DNA of 64,000 nucleotides from Dioszegia crocea. Its lineage: Eukaryota > Basidiomycota > Tremellomycetes > Tremellales > Bulleribasidiaceae. The notes below the pieces were generated by a model, which was not told where the DNA came from, ran no database searches, and was given only the letters and a program-made list of their open reading frames with translations. A program made the translations under genes and the position numbers. This document shows, piece after piece, positions 35,186 through 46,303 of this stretch. Position 1 is the first letter of the stretch. The number at the start of each line of letters is the position of its first letter. Location: NCBI GenBank assembly GCA_001600615.1, contig BCKK01000001.1:3524806-3588805 (forward strand), in the 5' to 3' direction.

Positions 35186-35404
35186 TTACCAGTATGATCC
35201 CGACATGTAGCCGTAGGGGTCCATCCACGCCGCCCCACCGTATCCCATGCCCATGCCCATTCCCATCCCCATTCCGCCCGTGAGACCGTAATTGGCGCCG
35301 TAGCCATATCGAAAGCGGTGCATTCCGCCGCCGTAGAAGTAGGGATTTCCGCCGAATGAAGACATCATGGGTCCAGCCCCGGTCATTGCAAGAGGACCAT
35401 ACAT
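35186..35404 (-). CDS. Small Gly/Met/Tyr-rich protein
   Basis: A 72-aa frame: MYGPLAMTGAGPMMSSFGGN, then a Tyr/Gly/Arg segment (GGGMHRFRYGYGANYG), a Gly-Met alternation (GGMGMGMGMGMGYGG) and an end WMDPYGYMSGSYW. The 5' side has a likely leader intron at 35410-35457 (GTTAGT…CTAG) that ends 5 nt before the ATG, which supports a real transcript. No signal peptide or charged domain. The composition resembles low-complexity, phase-separating or surface-film peptides. Function unknown. Confidence 0.6.
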   Translation of the reverse strand: MYGPLAMTGAGPMMSSFGGNPYFYGGGMHRFRYGYGANYGLTGGMGMGMGMGMGYGGAAWMDPYGYMSGSYW

Positions 35405-36081
35405 GTTGGCTAGCGGATCAGCAGAGCGTTTTATAGGTATGAGAGATGTAGACTAACCTGAAGATGTAGTGTCGAGTAAGGTAAGTAGTTCGTGATAGAG
35501 TACAGAGTCTGGAGTCGGATAGTCTTAGCTGGCCTGGCAAAGTAGAGAGTCGATCGATGTATAAATCGGATGGAGGAGTCTTCACTCAATGTGCTCGCCT
35601 TTTATGCCTCGCGAAAATGTCGACCGGGTACCTCGTCTATCCGATCAGCTGATCGCAGAGAGTTTCGGCTGAGACATCCTTTTGACTCCGATCTGTAATG
35701 TTGACGTAACATCCCTGCCAAGGGGTCGTGTGTTGTTTTGGACCCAGAAGTCCCTTCAGCCCCTTGCTTATTGCCCGTGTCTGATCCCTCGCGAAACACA
35801 TCCCCTCGAGAGGGGACGCGTGTGATCTCGGCAAAAACGGAGCCGGTGTTCAAGGGGCTGCGACTGTCGAGGCACGTATAAAGGAAGATCTCCCCCGCGT
35901 TTGACGGCAGAGGAGTCAGGGGTCGAAAGGAGCCGTGGTCGTACGTTTGAGGGGCTGAAGCTCGAGGCTTGTCGTTAAGCGCTATCAAGGCAAGTTTTTG
36001 AGGATGGGCGGGTGTTTACAGCTCAAAGCCTGAGATCAGTCCAGTGACCCAGTTCAGGAAGACTTACGCGTTAAGAGAGCA
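35405..36081. other. Divergent spacer with possible 5' exon of the downstream membrane protein
   Basis: Holds the leader intron of the small Gly/Met gene and the promoter of the plus-strand gene. The frame of the latter is open back to 36034 behind a CAG at 36037-36039, so an upstream exon with a signal peptide may exist, but I could not place it. Confidence 0.4.
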
Positions 36082-37433
36082 ATGGGCGATGTGCTCATAT
36101 ACCTCCCTGCCACATCGCCGATGTGGGATTTCAATCCTGGGCACAGTGATGCCGGCTGGACAGAGGATAAGTCTGGGCGAAAGATCTGCAAGAAGGGCAG
36201 CAAGTGTGCCGCTGAGATTGTCAATGCGACTTGTGAGTTGAAAAGCTGATTTGGGTACTGACGAGCAAAGTCAATCAAGTAAGCTTCGTATGGGCGAGTC
36301 CGCAGGGTGTGGGAGTATCAGTAGGTGTCGATGGTCAATTATCGGCAGGGGACGGCGGAGCGAGCGGAGCTCAGGTGCCTGTCACCCAGGGCAGACATAC
36401 TGCCCGGATACAGGTCAATGGCGGCCAGTCACAAAGTGGGGACTTCGAACTCATTGGCGCAACGTTAAAGACGGCAGTGGAGTATACATCACAGTGAGTA
36501 TATAGCTTCCTGCTGAGTCAGCTATCATCTTTGCCAAAATACGAAAAGACCAACGTACTTGGAGTAACGATTCAAACCGAGCTGACCCCTCAGACCGTCA
36601 AATTCCACCCTCGACGACGCCTCCTCCGCCATCTCCTACACCGGCTGGACAAGCACCACAGCATCCGCCGCGCCCGTCGGCGTCGACGCCATTCGTTCCG
36701 GCAAATTCTTCTCCGATACCATTTCATACACCTCCACAGCGGGCGCCTCCGCCTCCTTCTCCTACACCGGCCCCCTTCTTTACGTTTTCGGCTGCACAGG
36801 CCCAAGTTTCGGCAGCTTCCAAATAAGCATCGATGGGGCCACTTGCGGAGTGTTCAATGCCACTTCAGGCATAAATACGTATGGCACGCTGTTATACGTT
36901 GACCAAGCAAGCGACGGAGAGCACAGAGTCGAAGTGAAGAATATGGTGGATGGGAAGCTGTTGGCCCTTGATTACTTTGTGGCTACATCGTCAGCATCTG
37001 GCGGTGGGAATTGGAGCACGACCCCTATCAGACCCATCCCGACAGCCGGACCTAGCCCGACAGCTACTCACTCAATACCAGGTGCCTCAGCGCCCGCGCC
37101 ATCCTCTGCATTTCCAAGTGGGGCCGGCAGCGCAACAAGCGAAGGCGAAAGTAACAATTCGGCAGTGATAGGCGGTATCCTGGGTACATTAGGCGGCGTT
37201 GTAAGTCATACGAATTGGTTTACTGCTAGATGGCAACGTAGAGAACTCACTTTCTGTAGCTGTTACTGTTCCTAATGTGGCGGTATCGTCAATACAGAAA
37301 AGCGGGAGGGAAGGGCAGCTTCTTCGTCGCTATATGCGGACCTTCCAAAAAGCCTGCCCAGACGGCAGGTACGGCCAAGAATGACTTCAAGCTCTGGCCA
37401 ATGGTCCGCTTCAGGCCAAAGTACGCGACTTGA
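36082..37433 (+). CDS. Single-pass membrane protein with jelly-roll-like ectodomains
   Basis: Four exons (36082-36232, 36271-36493, 36594-37200, 37260-37433) sum to 1155 nt, giving 384 aa. Two beta-sandwich-like units are suggested: the first has MWDFNPGHSDAGWTEDKSG and VSFVWASPQGVGVSVGVDG; the second has SNSTLDDASSAISYTGWTST, ASASFSYTGPLLYVFGCTG, FQISIDGATCGVFNAT and HRVEVKNMVDGKLLALDYFV. This pattern is common in basidiomycete surface proteins. A Ser/Thr/Pro stalk leads to a membrane helix split by the last intron (AVIGGILGTLGGVLLLFLMW) and a basic cytosolic tail (RYRQYRKAGGKGSFF). A signal peptide is not visible at the chosen ATG, so an upstream exon is likely missing. A sensor, adhesin or wall role is inference. 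Confidence 0.7.
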
Positions 37434-37634
37434 TGGGATGTAGTGGGGCGGGAAGCGGGTAGGTTGTGTGGATAAACAGCCGATGACTGGATTAGTATAC
37501 GGATGATATCCGTAGGCAGGATAACTATTGCATGGATTCTAGATCCACATACCTTGTCCCCACTCTGCTTGATAACCAAGATACCGCTCAGATCACCCCA
37601 TCGACTCTTTCCTTGTCTCCACGACTCATGACTT

Positions 37635-39593
37635 CTAGTCCGTGCCAACGCCCACTCCTACCCCATTCCTATCCCGCAGACTTTCCACACTCCGCTCATC
37701 CCTCGTCCGTATTCGAGGTGTAACGCTCGTGGGCAGCCCAGGAGACATCATCTGCTGCGCTGTACCCGGATCGCGCGGTGAGGAGGGGGTTTGACGTGCC
37801 TCTGGCCCGGTATGTCGAGGTAAGGCGGAAGTCCGTGCTGGCGGCGGATTGGACTGAAGTTGAGCGCTGTTTGGAGGAAGGTTGGCGGACGAGAGGGGTC
37901 GGGAGTGGATAATGCTTTGTGGTCGATGACCCGACTGAGGTATTGGAGTGGGATCCGAGGGAGGGTGTGATGGCGGAGGGACAGATGATCGTTTCCTGAA
38001 TACTCCAACTAGGTTTTTGAGCAATCGCCCATGTCCCGGTCCTGCTGAGGAACTCCCGGCATGTTGCCCTCCCGCATCCCCATTCACTGCGTGCCCTTCC
38101 CCCATTTCTTCCTCGTACATCTCCGGCTCATCATGATGTGCACCATCGCCCTCAACCTCGCGAGCCCTAGATCCAGACGGCCTCCCCCTTCCTACATCAG
38201 GTATGGGCACGCCGACAACTTGTCCACCTAAAATATCTGGCGTACTCGTGCCTTGTAGCCCGGCATTTCGACGGTCCACTATAGCTTCTGCGGGCCGTCC
38301 TCCACCTGAGAGATTCGTCAGGCTGGGTACACGGCCTCCGCCGGCTAGACGGATGCTGGATCGGGAAGATGATGGGATCGATGAGGATGCTGGGGATATA
38401 GGAGATCCTCGAGTGGATGGCGGGGAGATATTTGTGTGTGTCTGAGCTTGCCCTAGGGGTTCCGAGGGGATGATAGAGGATAACTCGTATTGCGGTTGAA
38501 GCGGCGGGGACGGCGGAGTGATACGGTCGGTATTCTCAAATTCGACGTCCATAGCTAGCGAGCTCCTTCGCCGTCGTCCTCGCTCATATACCAAACCCCC
38601 AGCACCTCGCACTGCCACCCCAAGCACCTCGTCCACCGATTTACGCCTGCCCGCAATCCCGCTACCCTCCCCTCCAGAAGATCCTCCGACCGTCTCTGAC
38701 AAATCGCCATCTCCGCCCATATCCTCATCCTCATTCCCCTCCGCCGCATCTCCTTCCGCATCCGCATCATCCCCGTCCATCGGATCCTCTGGGTCATCAT
38801 CCGGTGTGCGAGGTTTTGATACGGATCTGGGGAAAGAGCGGAAAGGGGGTACATCGGGAGCGGCGGCTTGCGTGAAGCCGCCATGTGAGCGGATGAGGGA
38901 GGTGTAATATCGCTGAAGCAAATCTGCGTTGCACTACGGGATCAGCTTTGCAGTCTGAAGCGGCCTCTTCGAATATCTCGGGCACCGCATTGAGCAGTCT
39001 CTTCTAGTCTTTTACTACTCACGCATAGATTCCACTGCGTAACTCTCAGAAATTCCCTCTCCAGCGCATTCAATTCCTGCACCTTGATTCCCCCAACTTT
39101 GGCATAATGCGAATTGGTGCAGAAGACATCGCATTGTGCTTTGCTGCCCGCACAGACTCCAGCGATGAGAAATCGATGGACAGTGAGGGTTGATAGGGTA
39201 AAGGTCGGTAGATGTGCGCAGGTGAGATCGATATAAGCGAGAAGGGATAAAAGGGGGATTTTCTGATGAATCAGCACAGCAGACCTAGATCACATATGCG
39301 GAATATTTCCTGAGACTCACCTCCATATTTGTGTATTTGACTATACGTCGTAGATATTCTATAACGCTGATTCCAGGTGCGGCCCTGGAGTGAAACCGAG
39401 TAAGGGCGTCGGGAGTGAGCACAACTTGATCATTGTGCTCAATGAGGAGGTTGAGCATGTGGGATATGAGGATGACGAGGGTTTCCGCTGAGCAGTCGAT
39501 GAACGCCCAGGGAATCTCGGGTTTGGGGGCAGAGGATGCGTCGTCTAGAGATGGGGGAGGTGGGGAAGCTGACGGACCAGCTGGCTGGAACAT
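37635..39593 (-). CDS. PHO80-like cyclin (PHO85-type CDK partner) with long disordered C-terminus
   Basis: Three exons (39593-39321, 39262-39023, 38933-37635) sum to 1812 nt, giving 603 aa. The cyclin box covers about residues 30-185: ILISHMLNLLIEHNDQVVLT, FHSRAAPGISVIEYLRRIVK, YTNMEKIPLLSLLAYIDLTC, FTLSTLTVHRFLIAGVCAGS, FCTNSHYAKVGGIKVQELNA, LEREFLRVTQWNLCCNADLL. This is the Pho80/Pcl pattern (Y-L-R-R-I-x-K-Y; H-R-F-L-I-A; C-N-x-x-Y-A-K-V-G-G-I). Such cyclins bind Pho85 kinase and control phosphate response and related nutrient signals. The C-terminal 400 residues are disordered, acidic and then Ser/Pro-rich with many SP/TP sites. The first exon joins are confirmed by continuity of the cyclin helices. 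Confidence 0.9.
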
Positions 39594-40109
39594 GATGGGC
39601 GGATTTTGCTGATTGTTTTTGGTATGTCGGGTTGAAAGCTCTCTGGAAGCTAAGGCGTGCGAGAGAGACAGGCGATCACATTGAAGTAAGGGCAAGCCAA
39701 GGATAGAGGGTGAAAATTGATGATGCGGAGTCGGACGGGGTGATGCAAGGGGACCCTCCTAAATTCCGCTTGATCCGATGGGACAACCCTCTCTTTTTAC
39801 AGGCTCAGCTGAACCTTCGCCTATGCTGGGTCCGACAAGGAACGTGTACGTCAAGCCAGCCGATAAGAGACTGTCTATTCAAGCGGCTGAGTGAAAGATG
39901 GTGTGGCAAGACGATCAATGGTGATTGACAAGATAAAGTTTCATAAATAGAAACGTGCGTCCTAACAATTCCAGTAGTCTCCCTTGTCGAGATCTATCGC
40001 AAGTCACCCGGTGCCCCGCGAGTTCACCCCACATACCGCATATCCCTAGTCTAACAGAATCAACGAGCTAGACCTAGACCAATCCCTAGATGATGCATGC
40101 AATCAAAAT
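39594..40109. other. Intergenic: cyclin promoter and GET3 3' flank
   Basis: Between two minus-strand genes. No exon, repeat or clear promoter element recognised. Confidence 0.4.
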
Positions 40110-41661
40110 CTACTTTGGCGGAACATATGGCGTAACGAGCATCTGCACCATGAGCATCTTGCCCCCGCCTCGATTACGACGGAACTCACCTTGCTAAACT
40201 CCTTTATCTTCTCCACGCCCCGTACTTCCTCAGTCAACAATGGCAACTGCACAATGTTGAAGCCATCCTCGTATAGATCAAACGCCTCCTTGAGATACTT
40301 TTGCTGCATCTTGTGCCGGACTGTACATTGTTCGCAGTTGTTGGCTGGTGTTATGAGCTTTTGATTCGGACGGGAGGGTCAATTTCGCTCCAACTTACTG
40401 GATTTGGGGAATAGAAGCTGGTTGACGACGATGTTGTGGGTGTCAATACCGTATGTGGTCAATTCCTGAATCAGACGCTCGGTCTCGTATAGAGACAAGA
40501 ACTCGGATATGCAGACGCAAACGAAGGTTGTCTTTTCCTGCACGATATCAGCACTAATCAGACTGGTCCACCCTTCACACAGTATGGCACCGAGCTAGCG
40601 TGACAACTCACCGGATCCTTGAATTGCGTGTTGACCTCCGTGATCACTTCCTTCATTTGATCAAGCTTGGCGAACATATCCTCCTGAGGTGCTCCACCAC
40701 CGAACATTGATTGCATCTGTATTATCAGCTCAGCCTCTTTTGGATCGATAGACTACGCAGCTCACCTGTGACAACATCGGGCCGAACTTGCCTCCCAATG
40801 TGCTCAATTTGCCCAAGGCCTTCTCGAGCACAGAGGGGAAAGATAGGAATCGAAGTGTGTGCCCAGTAGGAGCTGTGTCGAAGACGATCACGGAGAATTC
40901 CATAGATTTGACGTGTCTACCAGTCAGCTCGGTCTTGTCACTGAACACGGATGGAGAGCTCACTTCATGATCTCCGCGAAGCCCATAGCCTCATCCACGC
41001 CCGGAATAGCAAATGCCAGATCCTGCATCATTGATCCCATGCCGCCGCTTTGATCCGCTGATACCGTCAGCTAGATCCAATTAAATGCGCCTCGGACAAA
41101 GCACGAGACACTTTACTCTAATCCCAGCCTGAACTCACAGTTCTCAATCATCTCCTGCAAACTTCCATTCGGGTCAATCTCCATAGCATACAGGTTATCA
41201 AACCCATTCACTTTCGTAGCGTCCTTGCCAAACTTTTGCGAGAACGCATCAGACAGGTTATGTGCGGGGTCGGTGGACTATAAAGTCAGATTGTACGGCG
41301 ACAGCAATAAACCAATGCCTCCACTCACAATGAGCAGTACGGACTCTCGGCATTGAGCCAACTGAACAGCTAATGAACAACTTGTCGTTGTTTTTCCGAC
41401 ACCTCCTTTACCACCTGAGGAATCAGCACCGCGATCTACGCTTGATTTCTGAGGTCTAGGTAGCTTCGGCGGTCAAGCACAAGCAAAGCGTTCAACATGC
41501 CAGCCCAGGAGACCTGCTTGAAGGCAAACGAAGATGGCCAAACGTAGCCAATTCAATTCGGCGATCAGGTAAGTGGCAGACGTACCGCAGAAGATCCACT
41601 TCAACGACTTCTGGTCAAGCACATTCTGCAGAGTAGGGTCGAGAGCTTCAAAGTCATCCAT
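40110..41661 (-). CDS. GET3: GET3/ARR4 ATPase, tail-anchored protein targeting factor
   Basis: Starts [20 protein letters not shown] and continues KWIFCG joined to the P-loop [18 protein letters not shown] (the deviant Walker A of this family), then [20 protein letters not shown] (switch I), [20 protein letters not shown] (switch II), [39 protein letters not shown], the zinc motif [17 protein letters not shown] (CxxC, joins the homodimer), and [17 protein letters not shown]. It ends LVTPYVPPK. The protein shuttles newly made tail-anchored proteins to the Get1/Get2 receptor at the ER. About eight short introns. All catalytic and zinc residues are present. Confidence 0.95.
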
Positions 41662-42183
41662 CTTGGCCGGGACGTCGAAATGGTCAGAGCAGAGGGATCC
41701 TAGGCTGGCCTTGTTGGTGCGCTGAGGGCTGAGGTTGATTTTCTTCTTTATCCGACGGTTTCCGGTACAAATTCTCGAGGCTTTCCCTGGGATCTGGGAT
41801 GATCTACTGGTGTATTCTGGGGCCAGAGTGTAAGTTGTGGTGGATGATGCTGGAAGGTGCCAGAAGCGACAACATGCCAGCGCGCGTGAGGACATGGTCA
41901 CGGACATGGACCAAAGTCCGTCACTGCGGAGACCCCGCATGTGTCATGGCAGGGCCACACCAAGATCAGCCACTCATGGAGCGACACCAATACAAGTACT
42001 CTGATATGGCATGAGCCTTAGTCGTGGCATACGTTGAATGAGCGAGATGATTCATAAGATCCATCAATTCTGCCAGGCGATTGCGTCCCCGCAAAATGAC
42101 CGGCACAGCCTCCCTCAATGTCTTCCCGCCTCGCGGGGTCCACGTCCAGGAGACCTCATGCCTCAGTGACCACACGCCCCTTC
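41662..42183. other. Intergenic: GET3 upstream region
   Basis: Between GET3 and the DUF7704 gene, both minus. A minus-strand open frame at 41966-42187 has a protein-like stretch but lacks an ATG and splice support, so no gene is called. Confidence 0.4.
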
Positions 42184-43221
42184 TCACGCCTTGCCCTTCC
42201 CACCCCTCTTCCTCGCCGGACTAGCCTCAACCTCCTCCACACTCCTCACGACCTCCGCCCTGTCCCTAGCGTCGACAGTAGGTAATGGCATAGTCGCTTG
42301 TCCGTGTGATTTCTTGCGCTGTCCAGCAGTGACGGACGATTGTCTCTGTGATCGGCCAATGCCCATGAAGTACGCCATGCTGAGATGTCAGCTTGGGTCT
42401 TGTGCGGGTGAGGGAAACGTAGGCGTGGACATACCGGACACTAAAGAGGAAAACGGTTAGTGAGATGTTACCGTGTAGTGTGCCTGTCCAGAGATGGGGC
42501 GATTTGAGGAATGACATCGGTAGGGGTAGGAGAGTGACGACGATACTGGAAGGTCAGCGTCCGGAGAAGTGACGAGCCGAGTGGCCTTTGACATGTGGCG
42601 GAGATCAAGGCTCTCAGGACGGGTAGTGAGCTTGAACATACTGTGAGAGCTAGGAAGTGTCAGCGCATGCAGTTCTGTAGAGTTGTCCTCACATTGCAAT
42701 GACGAACGAAGAGGAAGACTTACATCTGCAATCGCAAGGGGAATCAACAAACCCCTGACCATCTTAGCCTGAACGACCGGATTCCCACCCAAGTTATTCT
42801 TAATCAACGGGAACATGGACAGAGCTAGCATAGCCAGTAGCAGGAAGCCTACAGACGTCAGCTTGTCGGCCAGCATGAGGCTTGGAGCCCGTCGTATTGC
42901 AGGAGTGGCTCACACGACCCCAAACCCCCAATCACCATCTGGCCTCGGCTCGTCGCGCCCATTATCCGTGTAACGCGTTCTACGCCATGAGGCAGGAGAC
43001 TGTCTGCGTATGCTTCGGGAGTGACTATGCAGAGATATGCCCCGATGAGTATTAGGGTCTATAGAATGTCAGTAACGCGGAGACTGGGATGTACGAAGGA
43101 TGGGGGGAAAGCGCGTGGCCGTGAGCCCAAAGTCGGGAAGTCAGAGGTGTGGCTTCGGACTTACCGGCTCGAAGAATGCGAAGAAGATGTAGTAGAAGGT
43201 AGGTAGAGGATTGGACGTCAT
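42184..43221 (-). CDS. DUF7704-type four-helix fungal membrane protein
   Basis: The first exon reads MTSNPLPTFYYIFFAFFEP and joins to TLILIGAYLCIVTPEAYADS, the family pattern (short polar start, aromatic helix with F-E-P, then L-x-G-A-Y). Exon 2 continues MGATSRGQMVIGGLGSC and joins in phase to FLLLAMLALSMFPLIKNN, LIPLAIADV, MFKLTTRPES, SFLKSPHLWTGTLHGNISLT and MAYFMGIGRSQRQ. The C-terminus is basic (KKSHGQ…RKRGGKGKA). Four hydrophobic segments are visible. Members are small integral membrane proteins of unknown role, common in fungi. Inner exon borders are approximate. Confidence 0.72.
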
Positions 43222-43543
43222 CTTGAAGTATGTAGGGTGGATGGTAGGAAGAAGCAGAGGAGGGCAGAGGAGTCGGTGTACGGATTGCCGTTGACGTCAT
43301 CATGTTTCAAAGAGGACCTGTTTCGACGATGGGCTGCAGCCTGTTCCATAATCCAGACGGTCACAGTGTACTGTTCTGATACGGTTGGTGTATAGGATAC
43401 TACGCAGCCAGAGGATGCGAAGAAGGACAGAGCCCAAAGAATGATTGCGCCGCCTCGTATCTCCACCCAACTCAGACCGCGCATATAACCTTTTCTTTGT
43501 GCCCCTTTTGATGCATCAAGAATTCCCCTAATGACCCAATTGC
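43222..43543. other. Intergenic: DUF7704 promoter and 3' flank of the eIF4E-like gene
   Basis: Between two minus-strand genes. A minus-strand open frame spans much of it (LSWVEIRGGAIILWALSFF), hydrophobic but without a supported start; not called. Confidence 0.4.
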
Positions 43544-44800
43544 TCATTCCCTCGCTCGTCCCCCTATCCCTCCCCAGCCATTCCGCATCCCTTCCCCTGG
43601 TCCAGTCCCACCTCCTCCTCCCGCACTACTGTACGCCCCCCTCCCAGCGGGTCGACCGCCATACCTCCCAGGCGTGCCCACTGCACCACCCTCCTCCCCT
43701 GCCTCCTCTCTGACCCCATTACTCTGTCCCTGGCCCCTGGGGAATCTACCCCCGCCCTCATCGGCCGAAAACGGAGGATGGGTATTATACGTCCTGTTCG
43801 ACCCGGAGTTCGAATTAGACATCGGCGCCGCCATTGTTGATGGTGCCGAGTGGTTGTTGAGGCTGTTGGAATTGTTGTTGCCGTGGGATGGAGCGGCGGT
43901 GACTGCGTCAAGGAGAGCACGGTTGGAACGGTATTCGCATATCGCAGATGTCGGCAGGCCGAGGACTGAGAGGATTTTTTCCCTGTAAGATCAGCCACTG
44001 CACAGATGGTATATAGGTCATCCGGAATTGAACATACCGTAGAGCCCCACTCCGCAGCGCTTCACCCTCATCCTCCACCCACACACTGATCAGATCTTCC
44101 TGCTGCCTCGCACTCAGCACACACCCCACCACGCGATCCTCCTCCGCAAATTGGTCGCCTATCAGGGCCAGCAGCAGCGATTCGTAAAGTAAAGGGGTAA
44201 TGGGGTGGACCAGGCGAATAGTGAATTTACCACCGCTGCATGGTCAGTACTGGTCAGATTGGTCGCTCGAGGATGTCCTGAGGCCGAGGAGAGATCGCTA
44301 CTCACTCTGGCATCGCCTCCCACACGCCTGGTGTCAGGATGCGCGAGTCTATCCATCAGCTGAGATTCCGACTAGATGTACACCAATATTACTTACCGAA
44401 CCACAGCACATCCGTCACTGGTTGCAGCTCGTTCGTCGGGGTGAGGTGTGAATAGATGTGGAGGAATGATTCTATCTACACGGAGTTAGACAAAGGGGTG
44501 CTTCATGGTGAATGCAGGACCAGCCTCACCGATCCGAAAGTAGCGACCCGCTTGATCTCTTTCTCATAGTCCACTTTCGTGCCTGTTGGTCTGTGGACAT
44601 ACGACACAGACCAGCTAGAGGCGAATCAGCTGAATATTCCTCAGGATTCCGTTGAATTACACATACTCATGCTTCAAAGGGTGTCGTTCAGGGGCAGAAG
44701 TAGCGTTCCCATTGACAGCACCCGTCTTGCCGACTGATAAGGCTAGTCGAGATGAGCCTTGGGTCGAGGTCGCTCGGCGTGAAGCAGGAATTTGGGACAT
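43544..44800 (-). CDS. eIF4E-family mRNA cap-binding protein (divergent, 4EHP-like)
   Basis: Begins MSQIPASRRATSTQGSSRLA at 44800. Core blocks across several exons: HPLKHDWSVSYVHRPTGTKV, DYEKEIKRVATFGSIESFLH, IYSHLTPTNELQPVTDVLWF, RILTPGVWEAMPEGGKFTIR, LLYESLLLALIGDQFAEEDR, VVGCVLSARQQEDLISVWVE. These are the eIF4E fold landmarks, including the cap-stacking Trp of the x-W-E motif (here VWEAMPE) and the GGKFTIR strand. Two features are unlike classical eIF4E: the F-W of the VEEFW helix reads FLHIY, and the C-terminus carries a long Asn/Ser then Gly/Arg-rich tail (GGRPAGRGAYSSAGGGGGTG) like an RGG segment. A non-canonical or regulatory cap-binding role (class II/4EHP) fits better than the main factor; this is inference. 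Confidence 0.8.
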
Positions 44801-45224
44801 TGTTATATGAGCAAGACGGTCGAGGAGCGTGTGAGGTGAGCTACAGCTGCGTTTGCTGTATTTTTTAGGCTTGATATGAATGAGATTCGCGATAGAAGGC
44901 TGACTGAGCGGTGTGGACGATTCTCAATTAGTCTGGATGATAGATGGCAGTATGGGATGGAGTAAATGTCCACTATGGTGGTGCTGGGATTTTTGGCTGG
45001 TGGACAGGAGACGGAAAGGCGGACATGGCCGCGCTGTCAAGTCGAGATAGGCTCGTTGGATCTGTCCTGTCATCCTGAAGCCCAGCGCGTGCCTATATTT
45101 GCCACCCACCCAGATGTACGTCATCGCCTCAAGAGTCAGACACAGCATCACTCAGTCAACACCATACATCAACATCCAAAGCTGTAACCAGATCTACCTA
45201 AGACCCACCACACTCTCCCACAAG
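44801..45224. promoter_or_regulatory. Divergent promoter eIF4E-like / small Cys-rich protein A
   Basis: The 424-bp spacer holds a TATA-like gcctatattt at 45091-45100 on the plus strand, about 130 bp before the start of protein A. No exon recognised. Confidence 0.45.
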
Positions 45225-45745
45225 ATGCAGCCCACAACCAACCAAATCCAGCCATCCATCGAACAGGGCTACGTCGCGAAGCAGCCTTCGGCACAGGGAA
45301 TGATGTGTGAGTCTTAGCTCGTAGACCCTTCAGCTTGTTGTGCTGGGCATAGTGTGCTGATGAATTAGCCTCTAAAGTGGCTGGCACAGGGGAGTCTAAG
45401 CAACAAGAGGAGGTTCTGCGTTTGAGGGGTGGTTGTCCCGGTAGGTTCACTTTTTCAAATTTGCACTTCGCACCTATGATACTCCCGCGGATCTCATGTG
45501 ATATCGTTACGCGTCCACTCTGGAGGATAATGCTGATACACGCCAGGAAAGTTCTGTGGTCTTCGTGAGTTATCGGCAACCTGACTTTCCGCCTTATCGT
45601 CTCACGTCCGCTGGTGACATCCTATTTCGGGCAACTCTGGATACCCGATCCTCACTCATCCCTTATGTTTTGTACGCCGCTGACGACTTTAGCAATTTTG
45701 CCGTGTAGGTGTGATATCTGCATTATTCCGATCCCCTGTTGCTAG
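45225..45745 (+). CDS. Small Cys-tailed protein A with ubiquitin-like LRLRGG motif
   Basis: Four exons (45225-45306, 45369-45440, 45547-45564, 45693-45745) sum to 225 nt, giving 74 aa. The N-terminal 43 residues are polar and probably disordered (MQPTTNQIQPSIEQGYVAKQ). LRLRGG occupies residues 44-49 and is the exact hexapeptide that ends ubiquitin. It is followed by CPGKFCGLPILPCRC and a Cys/Ile/Pro-rich end IIPIPCC. There is no signal peptide, no ubiquitin fold and no membrane helix; seven cysteines lie in the last 25 residues, a pattern often S-acylated. All three introns are phase 1. The next gene (46304-46733) has the same exon plan and motifs, so the two are tandem duplicates. Family unknown to me. 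Confidence 0.75.
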
Positions 45746-46303
45746 GCAAAAGGAGGCAGCGACTGCACAGCGGCCGAGGCCATGTGAGCGAGAGGTCTGG
45801 AGAATGGAGCGATGATACACTGTAGCTATACACGACGAGGCGGGCTTTCTGTAGAATGAGATCATGATATTTACGACGAAATGGCGAAGAGATCCGGACA
45901 GTTGGATGGGCCTCTGCGTAACATCACGGTGTACAAGCTACGGCCAGACAAGAAACGCCCCGGAACCTTGCGCCCATCTCAAACGCTTCCGGCCATCCGA
46001 CGGATCCGACGGACTCCGTCGGGGATCGGGGCGAGCTAAAGCAGACTTTCTGGGCAGTCTGACAGCTTCACGAGGCCTCTATGAGCAGAGCAATGATTAC
46101 GAGGTCCGAAGCGACGAGCCGCGTAATCATGCACAGCCTCTAAAAGAGATTCTCGGCTTTGCATAGCTATCAGACTTTGTGATATATAAACGACATCCCT
46201 CCAGCTGGCGTATAATCTCCCAATCATTCCGTCAGTTCACACCTCACTCTTCACGGTCCCATCAGATATCGACATCCATCGTCTCATTTCGAATCGTGCA
46301 CAT
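45746..46303. promoter_or_regulatory. Promoter region of small Cys-rich protein B, with TATA box and palindrome
   Basis: A TATATAA lies at 46183-46189, about 115 bp before the start codon at 46304, and a perfect inverted repeat CCGACGGA-C-TCCGTCGG at 46006-46022 sits about 280 bp upstream. A CT-rich leader follows the TATA box. The open frame at 45864-46166 is not supported as a gene. Confidence 0.55.

Noticed and set aside
35602..35988. 128-aa open frame on the minus strand
   Set aside because: Overlaps the divergent promoter area and lacks splice or motif support; could be real but nothing in it is recognisable.
41966..42187. Minus-strand open frame between GET3 and the DUF7704 gene
   Set aside because: No ATG and no in-phase exon partner; it begins at the stop of the DUF7704 gene.
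45864..46166. 100-aa open frame on the plus strand before Cys-tailed protein B
   Set aside because: Covers the palindrome and lies upstream of the TATA box; random-looking composition.
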